From positions 372,001 through 436,000 of the forward strand of contig JBKBOU010000002.1 in the NCBI GenBank assembly GCA_046293395.1: a stretch of 64,000 nucleotides of DNA. The letters are read 5' to 3'. The position numbers and the translations under genes were made by a program. Positions within the stretch are counted from its first letter, which is position 1. Each line of letters begins with the position of its first letter. Below are positions 33,133-42,733 of this stretch, piece after piece. The notes below the pieces were generated by a model. That model did no database searches, was not told where the DNA came from, and saw only the letters and a list, made by a program, of their open reading frames with translations. This stretch comes from CAYNRA01 sp046293395 (GTDB lineage: Bacteria; Bacteroidota; Bacteroidia; Cytophagales; Spirosomataceae).

Positions 33133-36100
33133 TTATTTCTTCATTGCCTTGTATATTTCGTCTCCAATGGCTGTACGAATATTCAAAGAGCTGATTTTTC
33201 CGTTGTCTCTCGTTGGATACACGCGATTACTCAAGAAAACATACACCAATTGCGACGCGGGATCAACCCAGGTAAATGTTCCTGTGAAACCAGAGTGCCC
33301 GTAGCTTTCCGGTGAAGCCATCCGCGGCCCATTTGCCACATTTGGATTAAAATCTAACTTATCAAAAGCAATCGCGCGCCGATTTTTCTCTTCCGGAAAC
33401 TGGTATTTTGTTGCCTCTACCACTACATCTGACGCAATAAAACGCTGTCCACCATATTCTCCTTTTTGCAAATACATTTGCATTAATTTCATCAAATCAT
33501 TGGCATTTCCGAACAAACCCGCGTGTCCAGAAATTCCAGCTAATAATCCTGCCCCTTCGTCATGCACACGCCCGTGAATCAAGGTTTTTCGAAATAGCGT
33601 ATCCACTTCCGTAGGTACAATTCGGTCTAGTGAATACCATTTTCTTGGATTATACGTCAAAGTCGTTGCCCCAATTGCTCGGTATGTTTTTTTCAGGTAA
33701 TCTTCCCATTTCTCACCTGTTATATTCTGTATTATTTCTGGATAGAGATAATAGTGCAAGTCACTATATACATAGCCTTGCGTTGGTTTTACAGGAGATT
33801 CTTTGATTTGATTCAAGATAAATTCCCGATAGGTACGCCGTAACCAAAGGGAATCTGTTACCTCCACCGCATATTCCTCCGTTTGAACAGGCGAAAATAT
33901 ACCCGGTTTCCATGCAATTGTTTCTGGATGTAGCGCATCTAGCCATATTTTCTTATCCTTACGCATAGATTCTTTGTAATCAATAAGGTATGTTTTTTTC
34001 TTACCTATTAATTTTTGAAAAAATGTCCGTTTCATCTCATTTTTCACCCATCTTTCTTCGGCAATATACGAACCCAAAGAGGCATTTCTGAGCGTTGCGA
34101 CAGTATCAATGCAATCCATCCAAAACGGAATCCATGCTTTCAAACCCGACCGATGCGTCAACATATCTCGGAACGTCAAATTTTCTTTATTACTTCCTTT
34201 AAATGCGGGATAATACGCTCCGAGTGTCGCATCCAACGAAAACTTATTCTCGGACATCAGCTGCATCACCGCCAACGCCGACGTACTTATTTTGGTCACT
34301 GAAGCTAAATCGTATAAATCACTGACTTGCACTTTGCCCCGCTGCACGCTTGCTTGGCTAGTCATCACAGGCATTGCGCCGCCTTTTTTTCCACCATCCA
34401 TGACATCTGCTTTCGTTCCCGTTTCGAATTTTGTATCTGTCATTGTCCCATTTTCTCCTTTGCTTTGGGCTAATTTTTCCGCTTCAAATGTATGATAACC
34501 CACTGCTTTTTGGTAAATAACTCGCCCTTCTTTAGCGATTTGCATGACAGCCCCCGGATACGCTTTTTCCATTAATCCTAACTGAAGAACAGAGTCCACT
34601 CCAGCGCGTAATTTTGCGCCGTCTATGCCTACCATTTCAGGAATCCCGTAAGCCAAGCGCCCCAACGCCGCCGTTTGCTCACCCATTCCATAAACAAAAT
34701 GCGCGTCAACGGTAACGGGCAATTTCCCTGATAACGGAATCGCTCCAAAAATTCCCTGTACAGCAGCATCTTCCATATAGTTTGTCAACTGGCTTGTTAA
34801 AACCACCGTTTTCATCTCGCGTAAAACAGGAATTTTACCCAATGCGTACGGATTTCCCAGTACAACCACAACCGCATTCGGGTGAATCTCGTGGAGTTGA
34901 CGGAGAATACGCTCGTGCTTTTCAGTCACTCCATAATTTCCGTAAGGACGAATACTGGACAAATGTACGGCAATCATCAATTGAGAAACCGCTTTCATTT
35001 GCACAAGCAATGAATCTGTAAGTTGGTCTGTTATTTTAGTGGAAACGAGCCATTGCGTCGTCTCAACATAGTCATTCATTCGTTTTGCAAATACTGTAGC
35101 CGAAGACGAAGCATCCAAGGAAACCAATCCAAACGATTGATTCAAGGTTTGAATAGGTAAAATAGACGCATTATTTTGCACAACCGTCACCGTTTTTTCA
35201 GCCAATAACCGATTCACCAAATCCGATTCGGTTGTATTAAGGTCATCAATTAGACCTTTCGTTTCGATGGGTTGGTACTTATCCAGACCCACCCAAGATT
35301 TCGCTTGTAAGATTTTACGAACGCGTTCGTTCAGTATTTTTTCAGAAAGTTGTCCGTTTTTGATAGCCGTTTTAATCGCTTCAACCGCTGTGGGAACGTC
35401 TTCAAAAGTTTCCAGAATATCATTCCCCGCTAAAATGGCTTTCACCAATGCCTCACCGTTCGGGAAATACTTGACAGCTCCCTGCATATCCATGGCATCC
35501 GTGAAAACGAGCCCTTCGAATTTCATGTCTTTGCGCAGTAAATCCGTCACAATTTTAGACGAAAGCGTAGAAGCCAAATTAGGGGTATTGTCTAATTGAG
35601 GAATGCTCAAGTGCGCCGTCATAATCCCTGAAATTCCCGCGTCAATCAATTGTTGAAAAGGATATAATTCAATTTCTTTCAATCTTTTTTTATCGTGACT
35701 AATGACAGGTAAATCGTAGTGAGAGTCCACGCCCGTGTCGCCGTGACCAGGAAAATGCTTGGCAGTTGTCAGAAGCCGTTCGGACTCCATGCCCTTCATA
35801 TATGCCAATGCTTTTTTCATGACATCCTCGCGATTTTCACCAAAAGAGCGAAAATTAATGACAGGATTTGCCGGATTATTGTTGACATCCACAACGGGAG
35901 CATAATTGACATGTACGCCCATCCGTTTGCTTTGTTTGGCGACTTCTTGCCCCATTCGGTACAATATATCTTCATTTCCTTGCATAGCACCTAATGCCAT
36001 TTGATACGGAAACCGAACCGTCGAGTCCAGACGCATGGCAAGTCCCCACTCCAAATCCATCCCGATTAGTAACGGAACTTTAGACAAAGCCTGCAATTCA

Positions 36101-36381
36101 TTGACAATCTGCGCTTGGCGTGTAGGTTGACCCGCAAAGAACACAAATCCGCCTATTTGGTATTTTTCTACCCATTCTTTTAGTTTTTCAGGTTGATACC
36201 CTTTACCAGACGTATTGCCACGCGGCATGAGTAGTTGACCAATTTTTTGTTCCAATGTTAAAGAAGCGAGTGTATTTTCTACCCAATCTTTGTTGTGATT
36301 GGTTAAGAATAAAGGTTTTTGCTGCGCTAAAAGTGGGCTTGTGAAGAAGAGAAAAAGCCAAAAGAAGCGGACTTGTTTCAT
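33133..36381 (-). CDS. GH3 beta-N-acetylhexosaminidase-like / serine beta-lactamase-like fusion
   Basis: The protein has 1082 residues from the ATG at 36381, which opens a signal peptide (MKQVRFFWLFLFFTSPLLAQ). Residues of about 25-380 form a GH3 domain of the NagZ kind: KHFPGHGDTGVDSHYDLP with the NagZ-type loop Asp-His pair, and nucleophile D295 in VFTDAMDMQG. Residues from about 615 form a class C beta-lactamase/esterase-like domain with SVTK (S694, K697), a YSD motif and GHSGFTGT. It is probably periplasmic and acts on peptidoglycan or related amino-sugar glycans. The fusion is known in Bacteroidota, but its substrate is unsettled. Confidence 0.9.
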   Translation of the reverse strand: MKQVRFFWLFLFFTSPLLAQQKPLFLTNHNKDWVENTLASLTLEQKIGQLLMPRGNTSGKGYQPEKLKEWVEKYQIGGFVFFAGQPTRQAQIVNELQALSKVPLLIGMDLEWGLAMRLDSTVRFPYQMALGAMQGNEDILYRMGQEVAKQSKRMGVHVNYAPVVDVNNNPANPVINFRSFGENREDVMKKALAYMKGMESERLLTTAKHFPGHGDTGVDSHYDLPVISHDKKRLKEIELYPFQQLIDAGISGIMTAHLSIPQLDNTPNLASTLSSKIVTDLLRKDMKFEGLVFTDAMDMQGAVKYFPNGEALVKAILAGNDILETFEDVPTAVEAIKTAIKNGQLSEKILNERVRKILQAKSWVGLDKYQPIETKGLIDDLNTTESDLVNRLLAEKTVTVVQNNASILPIQTLNQSFGLVSLDASSSATVFAKRMNDYVETTQWLVSTKITDQLTDSLLVQMKAVSQLMIAVHLSSIRPYGNYGVTEKHERILRQLHEIHPNAVVVVLGNPYALGKIPVLREMKTVVLTSQLTNYMEDAAVQGIFGAIPLSGKLPVTVDAHFVYGMGEQTAALGRLAYGIPEMVGIDGAKLRAGVDSVLQLGLMEKAYPGAVMQIAKEGRVIYQKAVGYHTFEAEKLAQSKGENGTMTDTKFETGTKADVMDGGKKGGAMPVMTSQASVQRGKVQVSDLYDLASVTKISTSALAVMQLMSENKFSLDATLGAYYPAFKGSNKENLTFRDMLTHRSGLKAWIPFWMDCIDTVATLRNASLGSYIAEERWVKNEMKRTFFQKLIGKKKTYLIDYKESMRKDKKIWLDALHPETIAWKPGIFSPVQTEEYAVEVTDSLWLRRTYREFILNQIKESPVKPTQGYVYSDLHYYLYPEIIQNITGEKWEDYLKKTYRAIGATTLTYNPRKWYSLDRIVPTEVDTLFRKTLIHGRVHDEGAGLLAGISGHAGLFGNANDLMKLMQMYLQKGEYGGQRFIASDVVVEATKYQFPEEKNRRAIAFDKLDFNPNVANGPRMASPESYGHSGFTGTFTWVDPASQLVYVFLSNRVYPTRDNGKISSLNIRTAIGDEIYKAMKK

Positions 36382-36464
36382 AGTGAATCGATATTTCGTG
36401 GTTGAACTTTGTTTCAAATATACTGCTTTCGCCCCTAAATTCTGCTTGCTGCGGTAGGTAAACG

Positions 36465-36499
36465 AAAAAAGGAAACCAATTTCAGTGATTTCCTTTTTT
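36465..36499 (-). terminator. Terminator after the first pirin gene
   Basis: AAAAAAGGAAA (36465-36475) and TTTCCTTTTTT (36489-36499) form a stem with T-rich tails in both directions. It ends the minus-strand pirin transcript ahead of the GH3 gene. Confidence 0.7.
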
Positions 36500-36521
36500 C
36501 ATCATTATATGGATGAATATA

Positions 36522-37373
36522 TTACATAAAGCCCATTTTCCCCATTTGGTAGTCGCGCATAGCCTCCAATATTTCAGTTGTAGTATTCATTACAAAAGGG
36601 CCTTGTTGCACGATTGGTTCTCCGATAGCCTCGCCAGAACAAAGAATAAAGCGGGTTTCTCCCTTGGCTTCTATTTCAATTTCTTCGCCTTCGGGTGCAA
36701 ATTCTACGAGCTGGTGGTCATAGACAAATTTACCATTAATCAATACTTCCCCTTTCAGAATATACAGTAGAATAGTTCTGTTTGCTGGAATTTGAAAAGA
36801 CTCTTTGCCTCCTTTTTGCGCGTGAACATTCAGAATTTGTAGGTTCGTAAGTGAGACAGCTGGGCCTTTTTCGCCTCGACGTTCACCTGCAATGAGTTGT
36901 GTTTCCACCAAGCCATCTTCTGAAATTTGCACCAAAATTTCTTCTTTTTGGAAGCCCTGATACGTAGCGGGAGTCATTTTTAAGCGTGCTGGTAAATTCA
37001 TCCAAAGCTGGAGAATCTCCATGTCTCCACCTTTTTCACGCATTTCATAAGGAATGTTTTCAGAATGGACAATGCCTCTGCCGGCAGTCATCCATTGAAC
37101 TCCACCTGGATGAATAATACTCTTAAACCCTTGGCTATCTGCATGTTCCACACTTCCTGCGTAGATAAATGTCAAGGTTTCAAATCCTCTGTGTGGGTGC
37201 GGCCCAAACGGGAGTCCTCGGTTGTAGGGTTCAAAATAATGCGGCCCGTGGTGATGAACCAATAAGAAAGGATCGAGGCTTTCCTTGGTTTCATTTGGGA
37301 GAGGTTGGTACATTTGGTGCTCTCCCATTTCGTGGCGTGAAGCGCTGAGGAGCTTGGTGACTTTACGTAACAT
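36522..37373 (-). CDS. Pirin-family protein
   Basis: The protein has 283 residues, a bicupin. The metal site is shown by FGPHPHRGFETLTFIYAGSVEH and the VQWMTAGRGIVHSE motif, together with FLLVHHHGPHYFEPYN at the N-terminus and a longer C-terminal cupin. Pirins bind iron; some are quercetinases and others modulate enzymes or transcription. It is 39 bases downstream of a second pirin gene, so the pair is probably one operon. Confidence 0.92.
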   Translation of the reverse strand: MLRKVTKLLSASRHEMGEHQMYQPLPNETKESLDPFLLVHHHGPHYFEPYNRGLPFGPHPHRGFETLTFIYAGSVEHADSQGFKSIIHPGGVQWMTAGRGIVHSENIPYEMREKGGDMEILQLWMNLPARLKMTPATYQGFQKEEILVQISEDGLVETQLIAGERRGEKGPAVSLTNLQILNVHAQKGGKESFQIPANRTILLYILKGEVLINGKFVYDHQLVEFAPEGEEIEIEAKGETRFILCSGEAIGEPIVQQGPFVMNTTTEILEAMRDYQMGKMGFM

Positions 37374-37412
37374 CTATTTACTTATGTATTTTATAATGCA
37401 ACACAAAAAGAA

Positions 37413-38132
37413 TCAATTGAGTGCCATAGGAACCTCCATGAGCAGGATTTCCGTTTCCGACTGTGCGGTTAGGTCAAACGACGTCGCCTCCGTAATTCCC
37501 AAGCCATCTCTTGCAGCGAGCGTTTCGTCGGCAATGGTTACATTCCCCGATAATACAAAAGCATATACGCCATTATTCGGCAAATGCAGCGCATAGTTAG
37601 CGGATTTTCCGGCTTCAAGGCGAATCAATGAAAACCACGCATCTTGGTTCATTTTCACGCCGTCATCTGGAGTTCCAATAGGTGAAACGACCGTTTGAAA
37701 GGCGTTTTGGCGGCCGGCTACATCAAACGCTTTTTGGTCGTACCGAGGTTGGATGTTTTTTAGTTTCGGAAAAACCCAAATTTGAAGAAATTTGACTTGC
37801 TCGTGGGAATTTTTGTTTTTCTCGGAGTGGTAAATACCTGTTCCGGCGGACATGATTTGGACTTCGCCTTGGGTAATTACGGTTTTATTACCCATGCTAT
37901 CTTGGTGTTCTAAATCACCTGAAAGCGGAATGGAGACAATTTCCATGTTGTCATGCGGATGTTTGCCAAAGCCCATTCCACCCGAAACCGTATCGTCATT
38001 CAAGACCCGCAACGCGCCAAAGTGCATACGCGTTGGTTCGTAATAACTGGCAAAGCTGAACGTATGAAAACTCGATAACCACCCGTGTGAAGCATATCCT
38101 CTGGACGATGACGTATGAAGTATTTTATTCAT
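37413..38132 (-). CDS. Pirin-family protein, YhhW-like
   Basis: The protein has 239 residues, the shorter YhhW/quercetinase type. WLSSFHTFSFASYYEPTRMHFGAL, GGMGFGKHPHDNMEIVSIPL (metal ligands), and GEVQIMSAGTGIYHSEKNKN are all family hallmarks. It precedes the other pirin gene. The two proteins differ in length and sequence, so they are distant paralogues. Confidence 0.93.
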   Translation of the reverse strand: MNKILHTSSSRGYASHGWLSSFHTFSFASYYEPTRMHFGALRVLNDDTVSGGMGFGKHPHDNMEIVSIPLSGDLEHQDSMGNKTVITQGEVQIMSAGTGIYHSEKNKNSHEQVKFLQIWVFPKLKNIQPRYDQKAFDVAGRQNAFQTVVSPIGTPDDGVKMNQDAWFSLIRLEAGKSANYALHLPNNGVYAFVLSGNVTIADETLAARDGLGITEATSFDLTAQSETEILLMEVPMALN

Positions 38133-38601
38133 TTTTATATAATTATGTATTTAATGTATAAACACACATATAAGAGAAATGGTTTCAACAATTAAAAATG
38201 TACATATATGAATTATTTATATACGTAAAGTGCAAAGTACTGTAAATCAACCAACTAATTATAAGAAATAAAGATAAAAAAGTGCCAAAAAATCATTTTC
38301 ATTTATATACAACAGAAGAATTAATTTGTACTTTTGTTTTCCGAAAAGTACAACCAAAACGAATCTTGCCTATGTCCCACACTTACATTCCTTTTTTGAA
38401 AAAGCAAGTTATTTTCCTATTCTAATTCCTCTTTTCTAAGGATTATATCTTCTTCTTGCTTTTTCCTCCCCTCTTTCTGGACTGTCTGAACTCATTTTCT
38501 ATTGATAGAATCTGAGGACTTGGTATGCTTACAAACGTAGGAAAGCATACTCACTAAGCCGTGCATCTTGATTTTAAGCCAACACACTTACTACTGAAAA
38601 A
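38133..38601. promoter_or_regulatory. Divergent intergenic region with a leader hairpin
   Basis: This 469-base A/T-rich gap separates the pirin pair from the sensor kinase. A TACTTTTG box near 38330 fits the Bacteroidota -7 consensus TAnnTTTG, but I cannot place a clear -33 box. In the kinase leader GTATGCTT (38523-38530) and AAGCATAC (38543-38550) form a perfect 8-bp stem. No small gene was seen. Confidence 0.4.
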
Positions 38602-41600
38602 GTGATTCGATTTTATACATTCCTATTTATATTCACGTGCTACCTCACACATGCCGTTGCCCAGCAATTTCCGTTTAAGAATTACACCATTCGAGACGGT
38701 CTTGCGGGTATGCAAGTCATGACTTTGGCAGAAGATAAAAAAGGGTTTTTGTGGGTGACAACCAAATTAGGCATCTCTCGTTTTGATGGCCAAAAGTTTA
38801 CTCATTTTCCGAAATCTTCTTTAAAAAGCATTCCGGATCCTCAGCTTTGTAGCGGATTTATAGATACCGAAGAAGGCATCTATTTTACGAGCGGGCGTGC
38901 ATTGGTGCTTTTCAACGGACAAAAATTTATTCCGATTCCTCTTCCCAAAGGAATTGTTTGTAAATTATGGGCAAAGCCTCAACGCAGGGCAAACGGTGAG
39001 ATTCTTGTCTTTACTGAAAATAATGATGCTCAACAAAGCATCTATGCCTGGAATTATGCGAAAAAAAAATGGACAAAACTGATTTTTCCTACAAATGATT
39101 CAACCGACGTATTTCACCCCATTTATTACCATGCCACCACCAACGAATGGTTCGGCTATTTCTATAATACGACTCGCAGAGTAGCCACTTCTGGTTTTAT
39201 TGGACTTAAAAATGGGAAATTCACAGAAGTGTCTTCAGCAAAAAAGGAAACTTATTTCGAGTCAATTATCATTTCTGAAGAAGAAATTTGTGTTCGTATT
39301 CTCGAAAAAGACAAGCGCGAACGACTTTTGCTTAAAATTGGCGATAAACCGTGGATACAGTGGTTAACAAAGAAAAACGATTCTGATTCTTTTTCTGTCA
39401 ATCAAGTAATTGACCGAGACCTGCTATTTAAAGATGGTGGAAATGTCTATTTATTAGAGGCGAAAAGCGCGAATCCTCAGCTTGTTGCAAGTAAACTTTC
39501 AGAGATAAATAATTATATCCGCGCCGGGAAAACAGATGCGTTTTGGGTTGCGACGGAAAAAGGATTGCTTTTTATTCCGAATACAGGTTTTCGGTATTTC
39601 CCAGAAGAGCAAGTACCAAGCCCTTGGATGGTCGTTCAGGGAGCAGATAAATCTTTTTGGTTTGGAAATTTCGGGAATGACCTTCAAAGATTTGATGGCA
39701 AGAATGTAACCAAAGAAACAAGACATTTGTCTCTTGTAGGAAAAGGGAATCCACCCGTTCGACCTTCAGACCTCAAGCATTTCTATTACCGTGGATTTAC
39801 CGACCAGTACGGCAAAACATGGTTTCCGGAGGGAGGGCGTGTGTTTGTATATGATGCTCAAAAGAAGCAATTCGAGTTGATTAATCAATTTCCGGCGTAC
39901 TGTTTACTCAATGACTCTGCGCAGAATATTGTACTTCAAGGTTCTCATCAGCAAGTACTTGTCATTGAAAACTCGCCTCCTTATGCTACTTTTTCATTGA
40001 AAGCAGGTAAAGATTTGATTGACTTCGGAAACTTCATGAACCTATTTATGGATAGCAAACAGCGCTACTGGATTGGCGGTTGGGCTGGCATGAATCGCTT
40101 TGATTCGATAGAGGCATTGCGTGCAAAAAAATCAAAAGAATATAGCCTTCGAAAAGGAAATTCTCCTTTTTCTTCCTTTATCACGATGTACGAAGATGCC
40201 AATAAACGGATTTGGATTGGCGCTATTGAGGGGTTATTTTATTACGATGAGCGCAATGATTCGTTCGTTTCAGTCCAAGACCCGCGACTTGAAGGCGTAA
40301 TCACGTTGCTTACTCGCTTTGATGAAAACTCTTTTTTAATTGGTATAAACGAGGGTTTATTTCTCTTCAATGCAAGGGAATATCAAAGAACGGGCAAAGT
40401 TTCGCTGACCACCTACAATTTCCACAACGGATTTTTGGGGCTTGAACCTGGGCAATTGGGAGATTACCACGACCAAGAAGGCAAAATATGGATTACCTCT
40501 GGCAGTGTTTTGAGTTACCTTGACCCAAAGAAGTTGAAGCGAAGCAAATTCCCATTAAAGCCTTATATTCAATCTATCAATGAAGAATTTATACTTCATT
40601 CTGTATTCAAAACAGTTGTTCCAAAGAAATCAAACCAAGTATTTTTAGAAGTTGGAGCGACGGGAATGAATCGACCGTTTTCGACGGAGTTCAGTTATTT
40701 TATTGAAGGGATTTCAGAGCAATGGTCGCCGTGGCAAACGTCTAACCAACTCTATTTGGGCATATTGCCGAATGGCAACCATCTTGTGAAGGTGAGAACA
40801 AAAGGAGAAAACGACGAACACGAAAATCCATCGAATTGGGCAAAAATAACCATCTCTGTGGAAGCCTATTTTTGGAAATCTCCAAACTTATTCAAATATG
40901 CTACATTTCTACTTATCCTACTTGGTATCCTTGCTTTTTTCTCGCTAAAACGTTGGCAAGAAATCCAACGGAAATTATTGGAAAAAGAGCGGCAAATGTC
41001 TCAACTACGTTTGACTTTACAGCAGACACAAATTACCCCTCATTTCATCTCAAATGCCTTAACAAGATTAGAAAATAGACTTTTAGGCGGAGATTGGGAG
41101 CAAGTGGGCAAACCTTTTCTTGAGAAACTCAAAATTCTCATTCGCAAAACATTGGAACTATCTGTTCAGGTTTCTGAAAATCAACAACCTGAAATTCCCT
41201 TAGCGAAGGAGCTAGATTATTTGGAAAAATACTTGGATTTTGAGAAAGACCAATTCAGTACAAAGCAAGGTTTTACTTATCGTATCGAGACAGGAAACTT
41301 GGATATACACGCGCTAGCGATTCCCCCTTTATTGGTACAAAATTATGTGGAGAATGCCGTAATTCATGGAGTAAGACGAGGCGAATTATCTTATCCAGGC
41401 GAGATTATCATTCAGTTTTACAAAGAAAATGACACACTCCATTGCTTAATTGAAGACAACGGAAACAGTTCAGAGGAAGCATTACATACGACGGCGGGAA
41501 ATGAGCAGAATCCACACATTTCACTTGGAAATCAGCTTGTTACGGCACGTATTTTCAATTTAAACCAACAAGGTTACGAAATTAATGTAGAAAAGAAAGA

Positions 41601-41646
41601 GAAGAAACCAAACGGTACGATTATCCATTTAACCATACAAAAATAA
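38602..41646 (+). CDS. Reg_prop/Y_Y_Y sensor histidine kinase, LytS-type
   Basis: The protein has 1014 residues with a GTG start giving a signal peptide (FYTFLFIFTCYLTHAVAQ). A periplasmic two-bladed-propeller region of Reg_prop repeats follows (LAEDKKGFLWVTTKLGISRF, DSKQRYWIGGWAGMNRF, EDANKRIWIGAIEGLFYYD), then a Y_Y_Y domain (FSYFIEGISEQWSPWQTSN), one membrane helix and a His_kinase domain. H814 in ITPHFISNAL is the likely phosphorylated His, and QNYVENAVIHG is the N box. It overlaps its regulator gene by one base. It probably senses a glycan or other extracellular cue. Confidence 0.92.
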   Translation: MIRFYTFLFIFTCYLTHAVAQQFPFKNYTIRDGLAGMQVMTLAEDKKGFLWVTTKLGISRFDGQKFTHFPKSSLKSIPDPQLCSGFIDTEEGIYFTSGRALVLFNGQKFIPIPLPKGIVCKLWAKPQRRANGEILVFTENNDAQQSIYAWNYAKKKWTKLIFPTNDSTDVFHPIYYHATTNEWFGYFYNTTRRVATSGFIGLKNGKFTEVSSAKKETYFESIIISEEEICVRILEKDKRERLLLKIGDKPWIQWLTKKNDSDSFSVNQVIDRDLLFKDGGNVYLLEAKSANPQLVASKLSEINNYIRAGKTDAFWVATEKGLLFIPNTGFRYFPEEQVPSPWMVVQGADKSFWFGNFGNDLQRFDGKNVTKETRHLSLVGKGNPPVRPSDLKHFYYRGFTDQYGKTWFPEGGRVFVYDAQKKQFELINQFPAYCLLNDSAQNIVLQGSHQQVLVIENSPPYATFSLKAGKDLIDFGNFMNLFMDSKQRYWIGGWAGMNRFDSIEALRAKKSKEYSLRKGNSPFSSFITMYEDANKRIWIGAIEGLFYYDERNDSFVSVQDPRLEGVITLLTRFDENSFLIGINEGLFLFNAREYQRTGKVSLTTYNFHNGFLGLEPGQLGDYHDQEGKIWITSGSVLSYLDPKKLKRSKFPLKPYIQSINEEFILHSVFKTVVPKKSNQVFLEVGATGMNRPFSTEFSYFIEGISEQWSPWQTSNQLYLGILPNGNHLVKVRTKGENDEHENPSNWAKITISVEAYFWKSPNLFKYATFLLILLGILAFFSLKRWQEIQRKLLEKERQMSQLRLTLQQTQITPHFISNALTRLENRLLGGDWEQVGKPFLEKLKILIRKTLELSVQVSENQQPEIPLAKELDYLEKYLDFEKDQFSTKQGFTYRIETGNLDIHALAIPPLLVQNYVENAVIHGVRRGELSYPGEIIIQFYKENDTLHCLIEDNGNSSEEALHTTAGNEQNPHISLGNQLVTARIFNLNQQGYEINVEKKEKKPNGTIIHLTIQK

Positions 41647-42482
41647 TGAGTTTACGTGTTATCCTAGTTGAAGACAATACAGACTTTGTGGAACAGCTCC
41701 GAAGAGAAATCGCCCAATTGTTTCCGTGTCAATTTAAAATTGTTGGAACAGCGGGTACGATAAAAGAGGCGTACGCATTGATTTCTACGACACCCGCAGA
41801 TGTAGTATTATTTGACATAGAGTTGCCCGACGGAAATGGGCTTACTCTGGTAGAAAGACTGGTCAAAGAAAAAAAACATACGTTTCAGTTCTTTTTCATC
41901 AGTTCATTTGATGTGAAAGAAAATCTCAAAAAATCAATGAGGCTAAAGAGTGCTTATTTTGTTTCTAAACCGCTTCAAAATGATGAGTTAAAGGAGGCGC
42001 TTGCGATTGTCATTGAGAACAAAAATAAAAACGAACTCATTGAATTACTCCGCCATTCTTTCTCGGATAGAGATTATCCGGGAACCACGATTTCTATTGA
42101 AACGGTCAGAAATAAACTACTTCTCATACCCATCTGTGACATTGTTTATGTGAAAGCGGATAGCTTAGGAAGAACACACTTTTACTTACAAGATGGGCAA
42201 CAACTAACGAGTATAAAAAGGCTCAAGCACTATTCTAAACTATGGGAAGATGATGTTCAGTTTATCCTGGTTAGCAGGACACAATACGTTAATATTCATT
42301 ATATAAAAGAGATAGACAAAGCAACGAAGCAGATTATACTCAAGAACGAGGAGCGTATTCAGATGTCTAGAAGACCTCTTCCTAAATTGGCGGAAGTTAC
42401 TCATATTTTTTCACTTACAAGAACAGAGTTCCTTTCCCAAATTCAAAAATTACTTCAACCCTTTGAGATGAAAAAGGAGTAA
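41646..42482 (+). CDS. LytTR response regulator
   Basis: The protein has 278 residues. The receiver domain has ED at 9-10 and the phospho-acceptor D57 in VVLFDIELPDGNGL; K107 in FVSKPL completes the site. The C-terminal LytTR domain (about residues 150-260) has the LLIPICDIVYVKADSLGRTH and FILVSRTQYVNIHYIKEI blocks. It is the partner of the kinase just upstream (TAATG junction). Its target genes are not evident. Confidence 0.94.
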   Translation: MSLRVILVEDNTDFVEQLRREIAQLFPCQFKIVGTAGTIKEAYALISTTPADVVLFDIELPDGNGLTLVERLVKEKKHTFQFFFISSFDVKENLKKSMRLKSAYFVSKPLQNDELKEALAIVIENKNKNELIELLRHSFSDRDYPGTTISIETVRNKLLLIPICDIVYVKADSLGRTHFYLQDGQQLTSIKRLKHYSKLWEDDVQFILVSRTQYVNIHYIKEIDKATKQIILKNEERIQMSRRPLPKLAEVTHIFSLTRTEFLSQIQKLLQPFEMKKE

Positions 42483-42662
42483 CCTGAGCTATTTGGAAGA
42501 GTACAATTGTCCTTGTACATGTACCGAAAACACGCTTTGCACGTATAATCTTACATTGCTTACTCCTTTTGATTGAAGAGATTAGGGAGTGTAGGAGTTA
42601 CAATTCCAATATCGTGAAACTTACCTTATTTGTAAGTTTGACATTAGTTACTTAGTGTATTC

Positions 42663-42728
42663 ATTATCGTGGTTATTTTGGGGGGAAGAATACATGTGTA
42701 CCCTTCCCCAAAATAGCTACAATAATTA
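42663..42728. repeat. Palindromic copy pair of the dispersed repeat
   Basis: ATTATCGTGGTTATTTTGGG plus GGGAAG (42663-42688) faces CTTCCCCAAAATAGCTAC plus AATAATT (42703-42728) as an imperfect inverted repeat with a loop of about 14 bases. It lies between the LytTR gene and the end of the MFS gene and could act as a hairpin terminator for the latter. The right half and the adjacent MFS coding end recur at 8506-8563. Confidence 0.7.
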
Positions 42729-42733
42729 ATCTA

